From Rhododendron vialii (Eukaryota; Streptophyta; Magnoliopsida; Ericales; Ericaceae), in the NCBI RefSeq assembly GCF_030253575.1, contig NC_080563.1:10931001-10995000 (forward strand): a stretch of DNA of 64,000 nucleotides. The letters run 5' to 3'. Under the pieces are notes generated by a model. It was not told the DNA's origin, did no database searches, and worked only from the letters and a program-made list of their open reading frames with translations. The position numbers and the translations under genes were made by a program. Below are positions 22,654 through 34,766 of the stretch, piece by piece (within the stretch, counting starts at the first letter, position 1; each line of letters starts with the position of its first letter).

Positions 22654-23904
22654 CAGTTCATCTTCCTGATTATGCTTCTTACTAGAGAGGGGCAAGGCCA
22701 AACTAAGGGTAATCGGAGAAGCAACGTGCAATTGAAGTGTAGTAACTCCACAATCTTTCTGAATGTCAATAGACAAATACTATCAGTAGAACTCAGTTTT
22801 CTGATTGGAAATTCCGTAGTCTCAATGCTTTTGTTGGTTTAACCTTGTCTGTTGTTTTGTGGTACCAATCAATTCATGTGATATAGTTGCAACCTCTTGT
22901 GCCACTGTATAGAGCTGAAATGCAAGATGAATTTTGAAATTTCATTTTGAAAGCCTAACAGCGAAGGTGAGGAACGGCGAGAAAATGAAGAAAAGAAAAG
23001 AAAAGGAGAATGATTGCATTTATTTGGAAAGCTAAAAGAGATGGAAAATGGCAAGAAAGGATGCAAAATAAAGGTACAATGAATCTTTATTGGTCCATTT
23101 TGTTTTCTCATCACTTTCGGTGCAACAATACATTTTTTTCTCTCCCTGTCCCACAATCCAAAGGGTAACTGGGCATGTACAGGTAAGCTTCTGTAACTAG
23201 CAACAATCAACACGGTATTCCCTAGTTAGGAAAAGAGCCCTCTAACCTAGGACATCCAGATATGTGTTATCAAGAAAGAAAAACAAATCTAGATATTTAA
23301 GTAAAAGTTTCTTGCTTTTTACGAGACAGATTATTTTTTCATAATATATCACCTTTAATTCAAAAAATACTAATAACTTATTTTAGTTAGTGGAACACAC
23401 CCTTAGTAAAGGAATCGAGTTTCTCTACACTTGCCGTGAGTGGCCGCTGGGTCATGCAGCCCCAGCCGTAATGCATATCTCCTAAGATAATATTGAAAAT
23501 GACTCCATCCACACAAATTTCCAATAATTATGCTTGGTTTGGCAGCCAACTGTATTTTTTAACATATCTACATTGTCCTGATCGGGCCATTTTCCTTTCC
23601 TTGGGTCATGGTGTCACAAAAATCAGCCGCAATCAAAGTCGAAGGGAGCCAATCAGCCCAACTATGTAAGAAATTTTGGTTCAATAATTTTTCAAGACTA
23701 AAATCTAGTCTTTCGAGAGTTTTTTCGAATAAAGAATTAAACTCGAGTATTGTAGCTATTATATGATTTGACCACATTTGACAACCTGCGCATCATTATT
23801 GCACAGCATTTTTTGCCATAATTTAGTGTGCTCAAAATAAAAATTATTCTTACTTTTTAATAATGATTGGAATTTTATAATATTATGTGTATATACACAG
23901 TCCT
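22654..23904. other. Intergenic, no gene seen
   Basis: Holds the 3' flank of the CASPL gene. No frame resembles a family, and minus-strand frames near 22869-23213 are low-complexity Ser/Phe runs. Confidence 0.5.
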
Positions 23905-24297
23905 GATCAAGTCCGGACCTCTTACGATCCGGACCTCCCATTTTTCGATCGAATTTCGATGATTCGAGCCACTCAATGTGATCAAAACGTGATTTTAAAG
24001 GTACCCGCGAGAAATCAACAAAAAAAATGACTGGGAAAGGCTTCATCCGAACAATTTTTTATTGAACGGTTCAATAAAAAACTGTTCAAATCAAGCCCTT
24101 TCCGGTCATTATTTTTGCTGATTTTTTGCGGGTACCCTTAAAATCACGTTCTGCACACATTGAACGGTTCGGATAATCAAAATTTGGCGGATACCCTTAA
24201 AATCACGTTCTGCGCACATTGAACGGTTCGGATCATCAAAATTTAATCAAAAAATGAGAGGTGTGGATGGTGTGAACCGTAAAAGGCGTGGACTTGA
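23905..24297. mobile_element. Foldback element A
   Basis: The arms pair over about 150 bp: left GATGATTCGAGCCACTCAATG...AACGTGATTTTAAAGGTACC, right (reversed) GATGATCCGAACCGTTCAATG...AACGTGATTTTAAGGGT. The right arm contains an internal duplication of about 62 bp (CCCTTAAAATCACGTTCTGC at about 24127 and 24189). The inner wording matches element E at 47.5 kb. Confidence 0.75.
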
Positions 24298-24553
24298 ACA
24301 TTTGTGTATATATACATATCAAAATTATGCAAACTAGCCCAAACTTTAAATTTGGGTGGAATTCCGGCCCCACTATAGCTCTTCCGTGGACTTAAATGAC
24401 ACGTAACAAGTATGATCTCACACATGAAAATTCCCTGAGAACTACCGAGAGTCGGTCAGTCACCAAAAACGGCAAAACGCCAGCGCTTGATTCCAAGTCC
24501 CCATTTACTTCCACCCTAGGAAGTTGCACAGAGTGGCCTCTGAACCTCCCTAG

Positions 24554-24557
<4 letters not shown>

Positions 24558-24596
<39 letters not shown>

Positions 24597-24607
24597 TCAA
24601 TATATAG
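24558..24607 (+). promoter_or_regulatory. Core promoter of the C2 gene: CT repeat and TATA box
   Basis: A (CT)n tract at 24558-24594 is followed by TATATAG at 24601-24607. Initiation would be expected near 24632, leaving a short leader before the ATG at 24665. This makes the ATG at 24629 an unlikely start. Confidence 0.6.
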
Positions 24608-24664
24608 AGGCATGTCACTTGCCAGAATTTGACACATCAAGATTTGGCCAGACCCATTTTTACA

Positions 24665-25255
24665 ATGGAACTCACAGTCATATCAGCGGAAGACCTGAAG
24701 CCAAAATCCTCTGCTCTCTTCCCCCGCCAGCTCAGGCCCTTTGTCACCCTCACCCTTCCATCAACCAACGGCGATAAGCCCGTCCACGTGTACCAAACAA
24801 CGGTGGATGAAGCCGGAGGCACAAACCCCAGCTGGGGTGACAAGTTCCACATACCACTGGATCATAATTCCACCTCTTCCTTTTACCAAAGACAGTACTA
24901 CCACCCTCTGATTTACCTCCAGTTGTGCACCAAAGATCTCATGGGTGGTCAGACCCAACTGGGGTGGTGTCAGATTCCGGCCGCCGATATACTCGATGGG
25001 TTGTCGCCGGCGGGGCACGTTCGCCGGCTGAGTTACCGGCTCCGGGCTAGAGACGGTTGCAGGGGTCATGGGGTTGTTAACATTGCGGTGAAATTGGACG
25101 GTTCAGGTCCTGTAATAATGTGCCCTCAGAGCCAGAGACCGAGTAGTTCTGATCGGAGACACTGGCCGGAGATGGGTTTGGGTCAGACGGTGATTGGGAT
25201 TCCGGTTAGACAGTTGCCGGTGGCGGAGACGCATGGAGGGAAAGATTACTTGTAA
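24665..25255 (+). CDS. Small C2-domain protein (SRC2/BAP-like)
   Basis: Single-exon gene for 196 residues. The N-terminal 130 residues form a C2 domain: MELTVISAEDLKPK (first strand), RPFVTLTLPS (second), GGTNPSWGDKFHIPL (the conserved NPxWxxxF turn) and LIYLQLCTKDLMGGQTQLGW. C2 domains of this plant group bind membranes, often Ca2+-dependently, and family members act in cold or defence responses. The canonical aspartate loops are only partly present, so Ca2+ binding is uncertain. The tail is Pro/Ser/Arg-rich with no motif I recognise. The start at 24665 is chosen because the domain begins there and the TATA box is at 24601; an in-frame ATG at 24629 would add 12 residues. Confidence 0.85.
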   Translation: MELTVISAEDLKPKSSALFPRQLRPFVTLTLPSTNGDKPVHVYQTTVDEAGGTNPSWGDKFHIPLDHNSTSSFYQRQYYHPLIYLQLCTKDLMGGQTQLGWCQIPAADILDGLSPAGHVRRLSYRLRARDGCRGHGVVNIAVKLDGSGPVIMCPQSQRPSSSDRRHWPEMGLGQTVIGIPVRQLPVAETHGGKDYL

Positions 25256-26037
25256 GTGCTCCTGGAAGAGCATCACGTGCTGCTCTAGCCTTCTCCTCAC
25301 CCCACATTGACGTGGGCTCGCTACAAAAAGTGCGACCTCATGATAATGTGTCGGAGATCTCCGAGCAACAGTGCTCCGGGACTATGAGTCAAGGACAGTT
25401 GGTGTTAGTTGTAAATAGCAGAAGGTGGGCCAGGAGGATTGATTAACGAAATCGACGTCTTGGATTTTTCCAATCATTTGGATTTGTAGTAGCGCCTACT
25501 AGAGTGAAGTGTCCAATTTTGTTGTTCACGGATCTGGCAAATTAGCGCCTGCTAGAGAAGTGAAGTGTCCAATTATTTGTAACTTCTTTTTCTTTTTCGT
25601 TTTGTATGTTTATTTTTTTTTGAATTTTTGTTAAATTTGTTTTATATTTTTTTTTGAATAATTATTTATTTCGACGAAAGGAATTTAAAAAATAAAGGTA
25701 CAATCAAAAGCAAAAAAAAAAATCACTTAAAACGATAAAATATCAAGAAGCTGTCTTTTTTGTCATCTTATATATATGAATTTTTTTCAACATTAATTCA
25801 TATTTTTATACTTTTTTTATTTATCTCGTTGAGATAAATGATTAAAAAATTACGATAAAAAGTTCAACAAAAAGTTGGTACGAAAAGTAAAAATTATCAA
25901 AATAAGTTTAGACAAAAAGTTTAACAAGAACTGAGCATAAACAATGTTCACGAATTGAAATGAGACCGTTTCTCTCACCCGTCTAAAACGTTGATGAACT
26001 TTGTGTCATTGTCAATCACTTAAATTGACATATCAAT
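25256..26037. other. 3' flank and intergenic, no gene seen
   Basis: Contains a duplicated phrase (TAGCGCCT.CTAGAG.GAAGTGTCCAATT at about 25492 and 25543), then AT-rich sequence with no supported frame. Confidence 0.5.
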
Positions 26038-26039
26038 TA

Positions 26040-26665
26040 CTTCCTCTATCCCAATTTAATGGAAGCGGGGGCTGCTGCTGTGACCCATTTGCGGGTCCAT
26101 CCCGGTCTCGTTTCGATGATCGGAAAAGTTTACTTTATAGAGCTCGTCGAGTTGAACAACCATGCTAAAAATCAGCTTAATTAGATATCATTAAGTACCT
26201 GATCGGAGCCCATATGACTCTCGGTCCATGGGTTACAATGGATTTGATCCAGTGTTTCGGATCCATTCTTTTTAAGATAAAAAGGTTTCGATCAGGCACT
26301 TAATGATATCCAATTAAGCTGATTTTTTGCATAGTTGTTCTACTCGACGAGCTCTACAAAGTGAACATTTTCGATCATCGGAGCGAGACCGGGATGGACC
26401 CGCAAATGGGTCACAGCAGCACGCTGCAGCAGCCCCCCCGCTTCCCAATTTAATTGTGCTTTTTCGAAATTTGTGTCACTTTTTAATTAATTATATCTCA
26501 TAATTTATAATATTTTATGTGATTTAAAAAATATTGTATTATAGCACTAATCAATATCTATCAAACAAGATCCATATTAGATATAAAATTTATTATCGAT
26601 TTAAAAATATAACTAATTTTTTATCCGGTAAAAATAAAATTACAATTAAATTAGGACAGAGAGAA
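26040..26665. mobile_element. Stowaway MITE split by a foldback element
   Basis: TA-flanked. The left end is CTTCCTCTATCCCAATTTAA and the right end AATTAAATTAGGACAGAGAGAA. Without the 26061-26445 insertion and one target copy it is about 230 bp, the usual size of the other copies here. Confidence 0.85.
26061..26445. mobile_element. Foldback element B with 9-bp target duplication
   Basis: 385 bp; ends GGAAGCGGGGGCTGCTGC / GCAGCAGCCCCCCCGCTTCC. The perfect 9-bp repeat CAATTTAAT lies at 26052-26060 and 26446-26454. The arms pair along nearly their whole length (GACCCATTTGCGGGTCCATC against GATGGACCCGCAAATGGGTC; AGCTCGTCGAGT against its mirror). A 9-bp duplication is the Mutator-superfamily signature. 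Non-coding. Confidence 0.9.
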
Positions 26666-26822
26666 TATATCATTGGAACATGCATGTACTTTCACTCACA
26701 ATCTATTCTGATATACAAAAAGAGAATAATTTTGAGAAGTTGTGTAAGTGTCACAAATGTGATTCCCTATATAATCTTAATAGAATCAAAAATTGACACT
26801 ACATTTTCTAAAATATGAATTA

Positions 26823-27056
26823 CTCCCTCCGTCCCATATTCTTAGTCCTCTACGATTTTACATGTAATTTTCAACAACCCATATCTCTTAATGTATATTG
26901 TTTAAAATATGCAATATGGATATTATTTAATAGATTTCAATTATTTCTATAAAATAATGTTTTCAAAAACATAGAAAATAATATATATTGAGAGATAGAA
27001 GCAATTGAAAATTGCATGTAAAACCGTATAGGACTAAAACTTTGGAATGGAGGGAG
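26823..27056. mobile_element. Stowaway MITE, TA-flanked
   Basis: CTCCCTCCGTCCCATATTCT at the left, TTTGGAATGGAGGGAG at the right, TA on both sides; 234 bp. Same family as 58211 and 60081 (shared ATATGCAATATGGAT). Confidence 0.9.
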
Positions 27057-27490
27057 TAACTACTAGCACAAAGTAGTTAGGAAAATTCTATGTACCCCAA
27101 AAGAGTACCCATAAATGACCCCGAATTTGAAAATCAATGGTCCAGATTCAATTTCTGAGTATTTTTTCGAGGTACTTAGCACTCCAATCACTCAAGCTCA
27201 ACTATCCACTTTCCTTCTCCCACATCCCATGTGTTCACACGTACACACACGGGCGGAGTGTGTGTCCAATGACTCCAACCTCTTCGGTTCAACGGCCAGA
27301 AGTGTTTGGGTCAATTTATGTGCACCTCAACTTATACTCTCTCTGCTCCGATCAAAAGCAAATCATCCATACCGAGATCATAAAATTTACAAGAAATTAT
27401 TTTCTTGCAGCCTGACCCCAAAAATCAAATCCTGGTTAATTGTGTGGTGCATAAACCCACACAATTGAAGATAGAGAAGAAGCAGAAAGT

Positions 27491-27870
27491 CTACCCACAC
27501 AGATTTTGTACACCGGAGTCGTGCATAGATCACAAGTGTGGGGCCCAATCTGGATCCCACATAAACGATCCGAGCAGTTCATTAAATGTAAAATATTTTT
27601 TCAAAGGTCCAATGAAAAATCAGCTCAATCCGATACCTATAGGTGCTCAATCCAATCATTTAAACTTTTCAAGATCCTAAAATCTAAATAAAAAGTTAGA
27701 TGATTCGATCGAGCATTTATAGGTATCGGATTGAGCTGATTTTCAGCGAGAACCCTCAGAAAAAATGTTTTCAATTCAATAAACGACCCTGACTGTTGGT
27801 TTGGGACCTGAAATAGACCCCACACCGTGATTGGTGCAAAATCGTTGTGCACAAAATCTGTGTGGGTAGC
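27491..27870. mobile_element. Foldback element C
   Basis: CTACCCACACAGATTTTGTA at the left is mirrored by ACAAAATCTGTGTGGGTAG at the right. The inner arms pair at AAAAATCAGCTCAATCCGAT...CCTATAGGTGCTC against GAGCATTTATAGGTATCGGA. No gene. A target duplication is not clear. Confidence 0.8.
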
Positions 27871-28129
27871 ATCTCTGTAGAAGAAGTGTGTCTTAAAAGT
27901 TGTGTTGCGAAGGTGCTGGGACTTGCGGATAAAAAAAAAAAAAAGGTGCTGGGACTTTGGTTGACTTGATGTATAGACCCAACTGAAAATGTGTGTCTAC
28001 TATCTACTGGACTCCACTCTCTTTTCTTGGTTGGAGCTTGGAAGTACAAGGGAACTTGTCCCCATTGGTGCTATGTTAGTGCTAGCTGATTTTTTGTGAT
28101 GTAAAATGGACTTGGAAAATTTGGAGGCC

Positions 28130-28550
28130 GAAATTGTCGGACTCACTTCCCCTCGAGTTCTTCCCTCCGATCTCCCCTCTAATTTTGTGTTTTGTGGGCT
28201 CATGTAGGATCTATGTCGATGATCGAAACCGTTCATCTTGTAGATCTCATCGAGACGAGTGAGCATATAAAAAAAACCACGTTCATCGGATTTGTATTGA
28301 TACCTGATCGGAACATATGACCTTACAACCAACCGGTTCCTATCCAGTGTGCCCAACACCATTTTTATCAAATAAACGTGTTTCAATCAGGTATCAATAA
28401 AGATCCGGTGAACGTGATTTTCTGTGTTAGCACTCATCTTAGAAAATCTACATGATGAACGGTTTCGATTATCGACTTGGGCCCTATATAAGCACACAAA
28501 ACGCAAACTGGAGGGGCGACCGGAGGTGGAGAGACCGAAATTGTCGGGCT
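28130..28550. mobile_element. Foldback element D
   Basis: The arms pair over about 150 bp, including GATCGAAACCGTTCATCTTG at 28219 against its mirror near 28450, and GATACCTGATCGG with AATCAGGTATC around the loop. CCGAAATTGTCGG occurs just outside both arms (about 28129 and 28537). Confidence 0.75.
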
Positions 28551-29090
28551 TGAAAAGATAATGACCACTGTTTTGCGGCTTGACTTTGTATAATATTGAA
28601 AAGTTCAACTATGAAAAGTCTCCCACGACTTCACTCTGGAAAGATGATTTTCCTTTTTCTAAAGGAGCTGGGTCCATAATCAATTAATCATGAGTCCCGG
28701 TCCACGAGAGCGGTAGCACTTAGCGTGCGAATGTGCGATTAGTACTCCATTATGGTTTGGTTACCTGAACTATTAATTTGACGAATTTGTTCCTTCGACT
28801 TTTCGATTGCTTCTTATTTCATTTAATCGTTAACGTATTTAACGTTTTGGACAAAAAATCTATCACATGCTGTGAGAACCCAAATAAAATGGACAAAATT
28901 GGCATTCCCAATTACCCCTTTCAACCCCAACCAAACCCATTTCGTTCTCTCTACAAATTCTGTTTTTGGATCAACTTTGCCGCATCATATCTCTCTCGTT
29001 TCTTATCCGATTCGACTTGCCTTTGTTCTATTCTCTTCCTCTATCTTCCCTCTTTCTAATCCAATTCATTTTCCCCTTCTAATCATCACC

Positions 29091-29600
29091 ATGGCGGCCT
29101 TCGGAAGCTCTGAAAACACGATGGTTGACGTTAACCCCAACTAGGTCTCATCTTATATATTGGAATGGAATGTGGAATGGTCAAGGCACAAATTATCCCC
29201 TTCTTTTCCCATATCGTTGAAGCTTGAAAAACGTTTAGATCCCATACCCCCAAATCACAATCAAATTTACAAGTTGAGAGCGGTGCTTGGATTGAGATCG
29301 AGTTCTCGGAACAAACAAAGACGATGATGAGAGCGATGCCGAGAGTGATTCCGATCACGAGTCCAATGAAGTAGTAGTAGTGGCAGTAGAGTTGTTTACT
29401 AATCTGGCGGCTACTAAGCCAAGGTGGCAGAAGATCCGGCGCCCGTGCCGACAAAGGCCAAGAACGTGGCCAAGCCAAAGAAAGCTCCTGCTGCTCTAAA
29501 GAAGCCTAGAAAAAAGCTTCTTCCCATCCTTCTTACATTGAGATGATAACGGAGGCAATAGTGACGTTAAGGAGAAGAACGGATCGAGTTAGTACATGAT
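29091..29600 (+). pseudogene. Histone H1-like remnant
   Basis: Broken frames give an acidic stretch (DDESDAESDSDHESNE near 29322-29370), a Lys/Pro/Ala-rich stretch (TKAKNVAKPKKAPAALKKPR near 29443-29505) and then a globular-domain start (SSHPSYIEMITEAIVTLRRR near 29518-29578). These resemble the N-terminus and first helix of plant linker histone H1 (HPPYxEMIxEAIxxLKER). The rest of the globular domain and the basic tail are absent. ATGGCGGCC at 29091 may be the old start. Several frame changes make it non-functional. Confidence 0.5.
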
Positions 29601-30248
29601 GACAATTTTGCCCCTTTCATCTGGGTTCTGATCGCACGTGATAGATCTTTCATCCAAAATGTTGAACACCATCAAAGATTGGATGAAATAGGATGCAATC
29701 GAAAAGTTAAGGGGATAAATTCGTCAAATTAGTAGTCCAAGGACAAAATAGGAAAAAATGTGCATTGTTTAGAGAATAAAAGCAAAAACAAACTCGATCG
29801 AGAATGTTTTAGCTGAAATGATCAACAGTAACAAAGGGCAGCAAATAGATAGTCCTCATGCTCAAGGAGAGAATAGTTTCTCCAGAGTAATGATTAAACA
29901 TTTATATAAAACTCGGGATTCTCCCTCTAACGGAGATAATTTGGATACAGGAATTTGCTTTCGTTGTTACAGCATTGTTCTCGCCCCATAAGAGAAAGCA
30001 AGGGGGGTGAAATGAAAACAACGCGCAAAATAATTCCCCCAGAGGATTGCCCTGGACAACAATGGACAAATGCTCGACACATCCAGAGCAGGCACATACA
30101 CGCACCACCCCTACAAATCACAACTACTTCCACAACAAGAAGAATAGAAACGGTTATTAACACCATATTCCGCGATAAAAAGCCTTGAGCTTCGAGCAAG
30201 CATGCAGAGTTGCACATGTGGGAACCCTAAATCCTAGGCAACTTTCTT

Positions 30249-33200
30249 CTACACTTGTTCGCTGCCTTGGATTTTATCCTTGACGATGTTGTACTTGCAG
30301 AGGGGACAAGTAGCATTGGTGTATAGCCACTTGTCTACACAGGAGGAATGAAAATGATGACCACAGGGAAGTTCCCGAAGCTCAGCTCCATCATCGTAAT
30401 TACAAAGGCAAATGCAACACTCCTGCAGTTACCATAATCATCAATTTCAGAGATAGAAAGAGAGGAGAATAAAAAAACTAATAAGAGAAAGCAGTTTTTT
30501 TTTTTTCCTTTTTTGCCGAGTAATAAGAGAGAGGGGTTGGATGAACTTACAGCATCCTCGTGTAAAAGATGTTGTTCAATTGGTGAATCTGTGCCAGATT
30601 CTGTCATTACTCCTGCAAAAGGTCCTTGTACCTCACCACTAAGCTTGTCTGTATCACCAACCCTCCGGAAATTGTATCTTGGGAGTTGCTCAACGACATC
30701 TCTGGATGCTCCTTCCTAGTTTTGATAAAAAGAGGAGCAAGCAAGAGGAAAAAGGAAGAATGTTAAGCAAATGATGCTCTAACGCCGATAAAAAGAGAGT
30801 ACATGATGCTCTAACGAGTACCTACAAATAATTGCAACAATCAGACCAATTGTGATTCTCTGAAATTAATATTACATTGTAAAGTATGAATCACTCTTTA
30901 AAGGCAAGTAATAGTTGTGATCTAGGTATGGTCACAAAATGCAACCTTGTGCAATACCACAAAATGCACAAGGCCAGTTTTTGTGTACAGGGTGTAGGCT
31001 CTTTTTCCCTTATTCGCACCAGGAAAAACAAAAAACAGGAAATGGCTCAAATCTCTAGCTCGCCTGTCAATATCAAGAAGTAGAAGCCTCAGGACCTAGC
31101 TTGATTAGGCTGAAATCCAACAATTTCTACCTCCTGCTATCAAAAAGTTTTCCTTGTCTCTTGCATAGTTCCTCAAAGTTCAAGGTCATAAATTTAGGCA
31201 TCATGAGCAAACCACCTATGATGCCCCGATTCAAAATTGCAAAATAGCATATCTTACAAAACTTTAACAACTATGACCAGCTTTCCTGCATGAAGTTATT
31301 ATAACGGGTTCCATTGATTCTTATCCAGATATTAATTCAGCCAGCGTTCCTCATTCTCCAAATAAATATGTTGATGCGTAGAGGAGACTCGGACGTGAAC
31401 ATGTTAAACGAGATAGAGAGTTAGATAGGCGTTCATTTTTGTTCTCCTATTAGCCTTTGTCTATAGGCATTACGAAGGCTCAAACTTCAGTCTCTTTATC
31501 GGGAAATTGTAACATAAGCCTCTGGGGTGTCTCCTCATATATAGGATGATGCACTATATGAGCACAAGAATTAACACCCCAGATTGATGCAGGGGCCTAG
31601 ATTTAGCATTCAGACAACCTGAAATAGGCTGTTTCTAAGGTTTATTTTAGGCTAAGACACTATCCCGCCAAGCAGTTTTAGCTTTCAGAGAAGTTTCATT
31701 TTCATGGGTGCTTTCGACACTTTCAATATTTCATGTTTTGGACTCAAAATCTTGCCAAATTAGGAAACACTTGAACTCTCTAAGGGAGGCGGGCAGGCAA
31801 GGACTGGAGTGTCGTATTCCAACATCCTTTTTTTAACACCTAAGAAGGTAGCACTTCTGAGGTAAGATGTATCCTCAAATGAAGCCAAAGGATTTTTCTA
31901 TCACTCCACCTCCTAAATCCACAAGATTCCATGTTTAAGATTTGTCAAGAGATACTAGAGTTAACTAGTTAGGGACTCCACGAACTTAGAAGTTAGAAGG
32001 AACCATGCTCCTCAGATGCAGACATCAGAGTCAGAAACCAAAGGATCAGGGATTCGGGCGTATAATTCCAAGAAAACTTGGTCCATTTAAGCAACACCAA
32101 AATGTTACCATCTGTGTCAATTCCACATGATATTATCAAGACGCTAATTGTCAATCCAAAGGGAAAAGACAAACATATTTGCTTTCATACAACCATCCAA
32201 ATACCGTGTAGAATACCTTTAAGAACTGTATTCAAATACAACTATCCAAAAGACAGGATCATAGAAGTACCATCCTTAACTTTTATCATTTCATCTTTTG
32301 TTTGTATGAGTACCTCAACTTCCAATAAGATGAAAAGCTAACTCATGAAATTTAACCCAATCGAAGTAAAATACCTCCAGACGTAGTTGAGTTGCTAGAC
32401 AATATAATACCCATAATGAATAGAAAGGAGCATGAAATTTCAGAATGAAAAGTATTTGTTTAACTGAATTAACCACTATAGTGAATGCACATCCAAGAAA
32501 AGGTTAGAGCTAGCGACTCTAAAGTTCGAGAGTATTTAGGCAGTAGGAAAACATTGTTCACCAAAAGCAAGAATTCTTCCAAGCTAGAGGAAAAATCAAA
32601 TAGGATAAAACAACCCATAAGATAATAAAAAACACAAGGAAACAGGTGCAACAGCTACCTGATCTGCCACAGCATATAAGACTGCAATAAGACATGGAAG
32701 GCAGCAGCAAACCGCAATACCAATCACACATGCCAGGGCAACACAGAAAACAACGAAGAAGACGTCCAAAGCCAAGAAAAGTACGGAAACCCTGCATTTC
32801 GAAACCAAAATTACTAAGCATAAGGTTTACTTAACAATTAACATGATGCTGCAAATAGAACGGAGTTAATGAAAACCAAGTCCACAAACCAGTAAAGTTG
32901 TGGAGATTCCCTTGCCAACGATGGTCCACCCACGGATAACCAATAAAATCCAATGATCCACCAGACAAAGGAGAACATTGTATTTGCAGATTCTAAGTGC
33001 TTGGCCATGCTACTGTAAAATTAAAAGACAGTAAGTAACAGGCACAGAACAAAGCTTCTACTCCCAAAAGGAAGGGCAAAAATAGAATTATGGGGTCAGC
33101 TGACCCACTTAAACTTGAAAAGATCCACAATTTTTCCAATATTAACTGTCGAAATAACTTGGCGAGGAGTTTGCACCCATTATGTAGAACTTTGACACTG

Positions 33201-34604
33201 GTCCAATGAAAAAGGAAGATCCCACGGATCAAGAAATGAAAAGCACTAAATTGAAAAAAGTTTGGTAGAGACAATGGAAAACATTGCATTTTTGTAGGTC
33301 CATTTGCTCGTGAAACCACCATTCATGCAGGTCACAACTATGATGGTTGAAAGAGCTCTTTCAACAAGGAAATCAATAATGAAAGAATCCTAAAATTAGC
33401 AATTAAATGAATGAATGACGGGTGAGGTGCATAGAAAATGATGTTTTCATATTGACCAACTACCAACAACGGAGTTCTTATGGGTCCAAAATACTTGATG
33501 TCAATATGCTAAATTATGTGAAATTGCATATATCTAAACGTGGTTTAAATATTTCAAGACAACAACATCAATACATTAACATATCCTTTATTTATTACTT
33601 GAGAATCATGTTTTCTACAACCCCCCTAAGATAAACAAGAGCCACCATGTCCTACTATAGATCAATGTAAATTTTTCAAAACCAAATCACTTTACAAAGT
33701 TCAAGTTTCATAATCAAGCAAGCATTACTAGTCACATAATCCTTTGGTAGGAACCTCCGCTCCCGCACTCAATCCTCGCTCTGTGCTCACGATCTCAATC
33801 TCTCACCTGACAAATTTCAATACTTTGGTATGTATTCAAAAGATGCGCATTATGTGACTGAGATTTAGACCTTAGTCACATAATCCAACAGTAGGTCGCT
33901 TCGCTGCTGCTCTCGAAATACACTTTCGCTTTCACGCTCTCGCACGCACAGTTTGTGACTAATATCCTTAGTCATACAATCCTTTGGTAGGGCATTCGCT
34001 CCCACTCTCAATTATCGCTCTCACAAATTTTAATTCTCAAAAGACGTGAAAGCTCACGCATGCACATTATGTGACTAAAATCCAGACCATATAGCATTTT
34101 TCAGTTATACCTTGTACTGTCATCCGTTAGGTGAGCCAACGAAACGTACTGATTCCCATTCCCCCCATCCACCGCACCGGCCGCGGCAACCGACCGCCTA
34201 CGCCGCCTCCTGTACTCGACGGAAACGCAAACCATGTGGACCACGCACTGGAGAGCGTACCCCACGATCCAAACCCTAAGCGGCATCGACGGCGACTCGC
34301 CGCGGCTCAGGACCATCACTCCCACCGCGACCACGACGAACATCAGGTTCCAAACCATGTCGAGGAACACGACGGGCTTCGAGTAGGCCCAGTCGCTCTG
34401 CCGCTCCTCCAGCTGCTCCGCCGCGACCTCGCGCACGAGCATCGACGGCTCGCGCATCAGCCGCCGGCTCCCGGCCCGCCGCAGGAACCGCGCCGCCTCC
34501 CGCATGCTCTGCCGCCGGAGGCTCCGGCTGCTGCGATCCTCGTCGGGGCTCAGCAGCGGCGCCGCGTCGGGCGAGGATCTGGTCGGGGTGGTCGACGTGG
34601 ACAT
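30249..34604 (-). CDS. Membrane-anchored RING-type E3 ubiquitin ligase (At1g63170/At4g11680-like)
   Basis: A probable E3 ligase that passes ubiquitin to membrane-proximal targets. Exons in transcript order: 34604-34111, 33012-32890, 32791-32659, 30715-30551 and 30422-30249; all introns GT/AG; 362 residues. Seen: a Ser/Arg-rich N-terminus, TM spans near residues 77-100 and 107-130, then [16 protein letters not shown], and a long hydrophobic block ([20 protein letters not shown]) with a CCCLPC turn. A linker ([19 protein letters not shown]) leads to a C-terminal RING at 306-348: C307, C310, C325, H327, H330, C333, C344 and C347 in the order C-x2-C-x14-C-x-H-x2-H-x2-C-x10-C-x2-C. The protein ends GSEQV. 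All metal ligands are present, so it should be active. Its order beside RFC2 matches Arabidopsis (recalled, not checked). Confidence 0.93.
33733..34083. repeat. Three diverged repeats in RING gene intron 1
   Basis: The phrase TAGTCACATAATCC..YGGTAGG (or TAGTCATACAATCC) recurs at about 33731, 33873 and 33970, followed by CGCTCxCxCTCTCAATCxTCGCTCT and closed by GCACATTATGTGACTxA at about 33846 and 34062. Each unit begins and ends with inverted versions of AGTCACATAAT, so the units are also hairpin-like. Confidence 0.7.
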
Positions 34605-34688
34605 TCTGGTTGATCGAACAGCCCTAACTCGCCAAGGCGACTCGCTGTATGTGTTTGCCGTGTTCTTCGAATGCCAGATCAGGTGAAT

Positions 34689-34690
<2 letters not shown>

Positions 34691-34727
<37 letters not shown>

Positions 34728-34766
34728 ATGAGAAATTATTGATGGGGATGGTGAGTTTTTTATATA
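34691..34766 (-). promoter_or_regulatory. Core promoter and CT leader of the RING ligase gene
   Basis: On the minus strand a TATATAAA-type box lies at about 34759-34766. A (CT)n tract (GA on plus, 34691-34728) lies inside the expected 5' leader before the ATG at 34604. Confidence 0.6.

Noticed and set aside
34131-34613. 160-residue plus-strand frame
   Set aside because: Antisense of RING ligase exon 1, whose minus frame splices correctly and matches its family.
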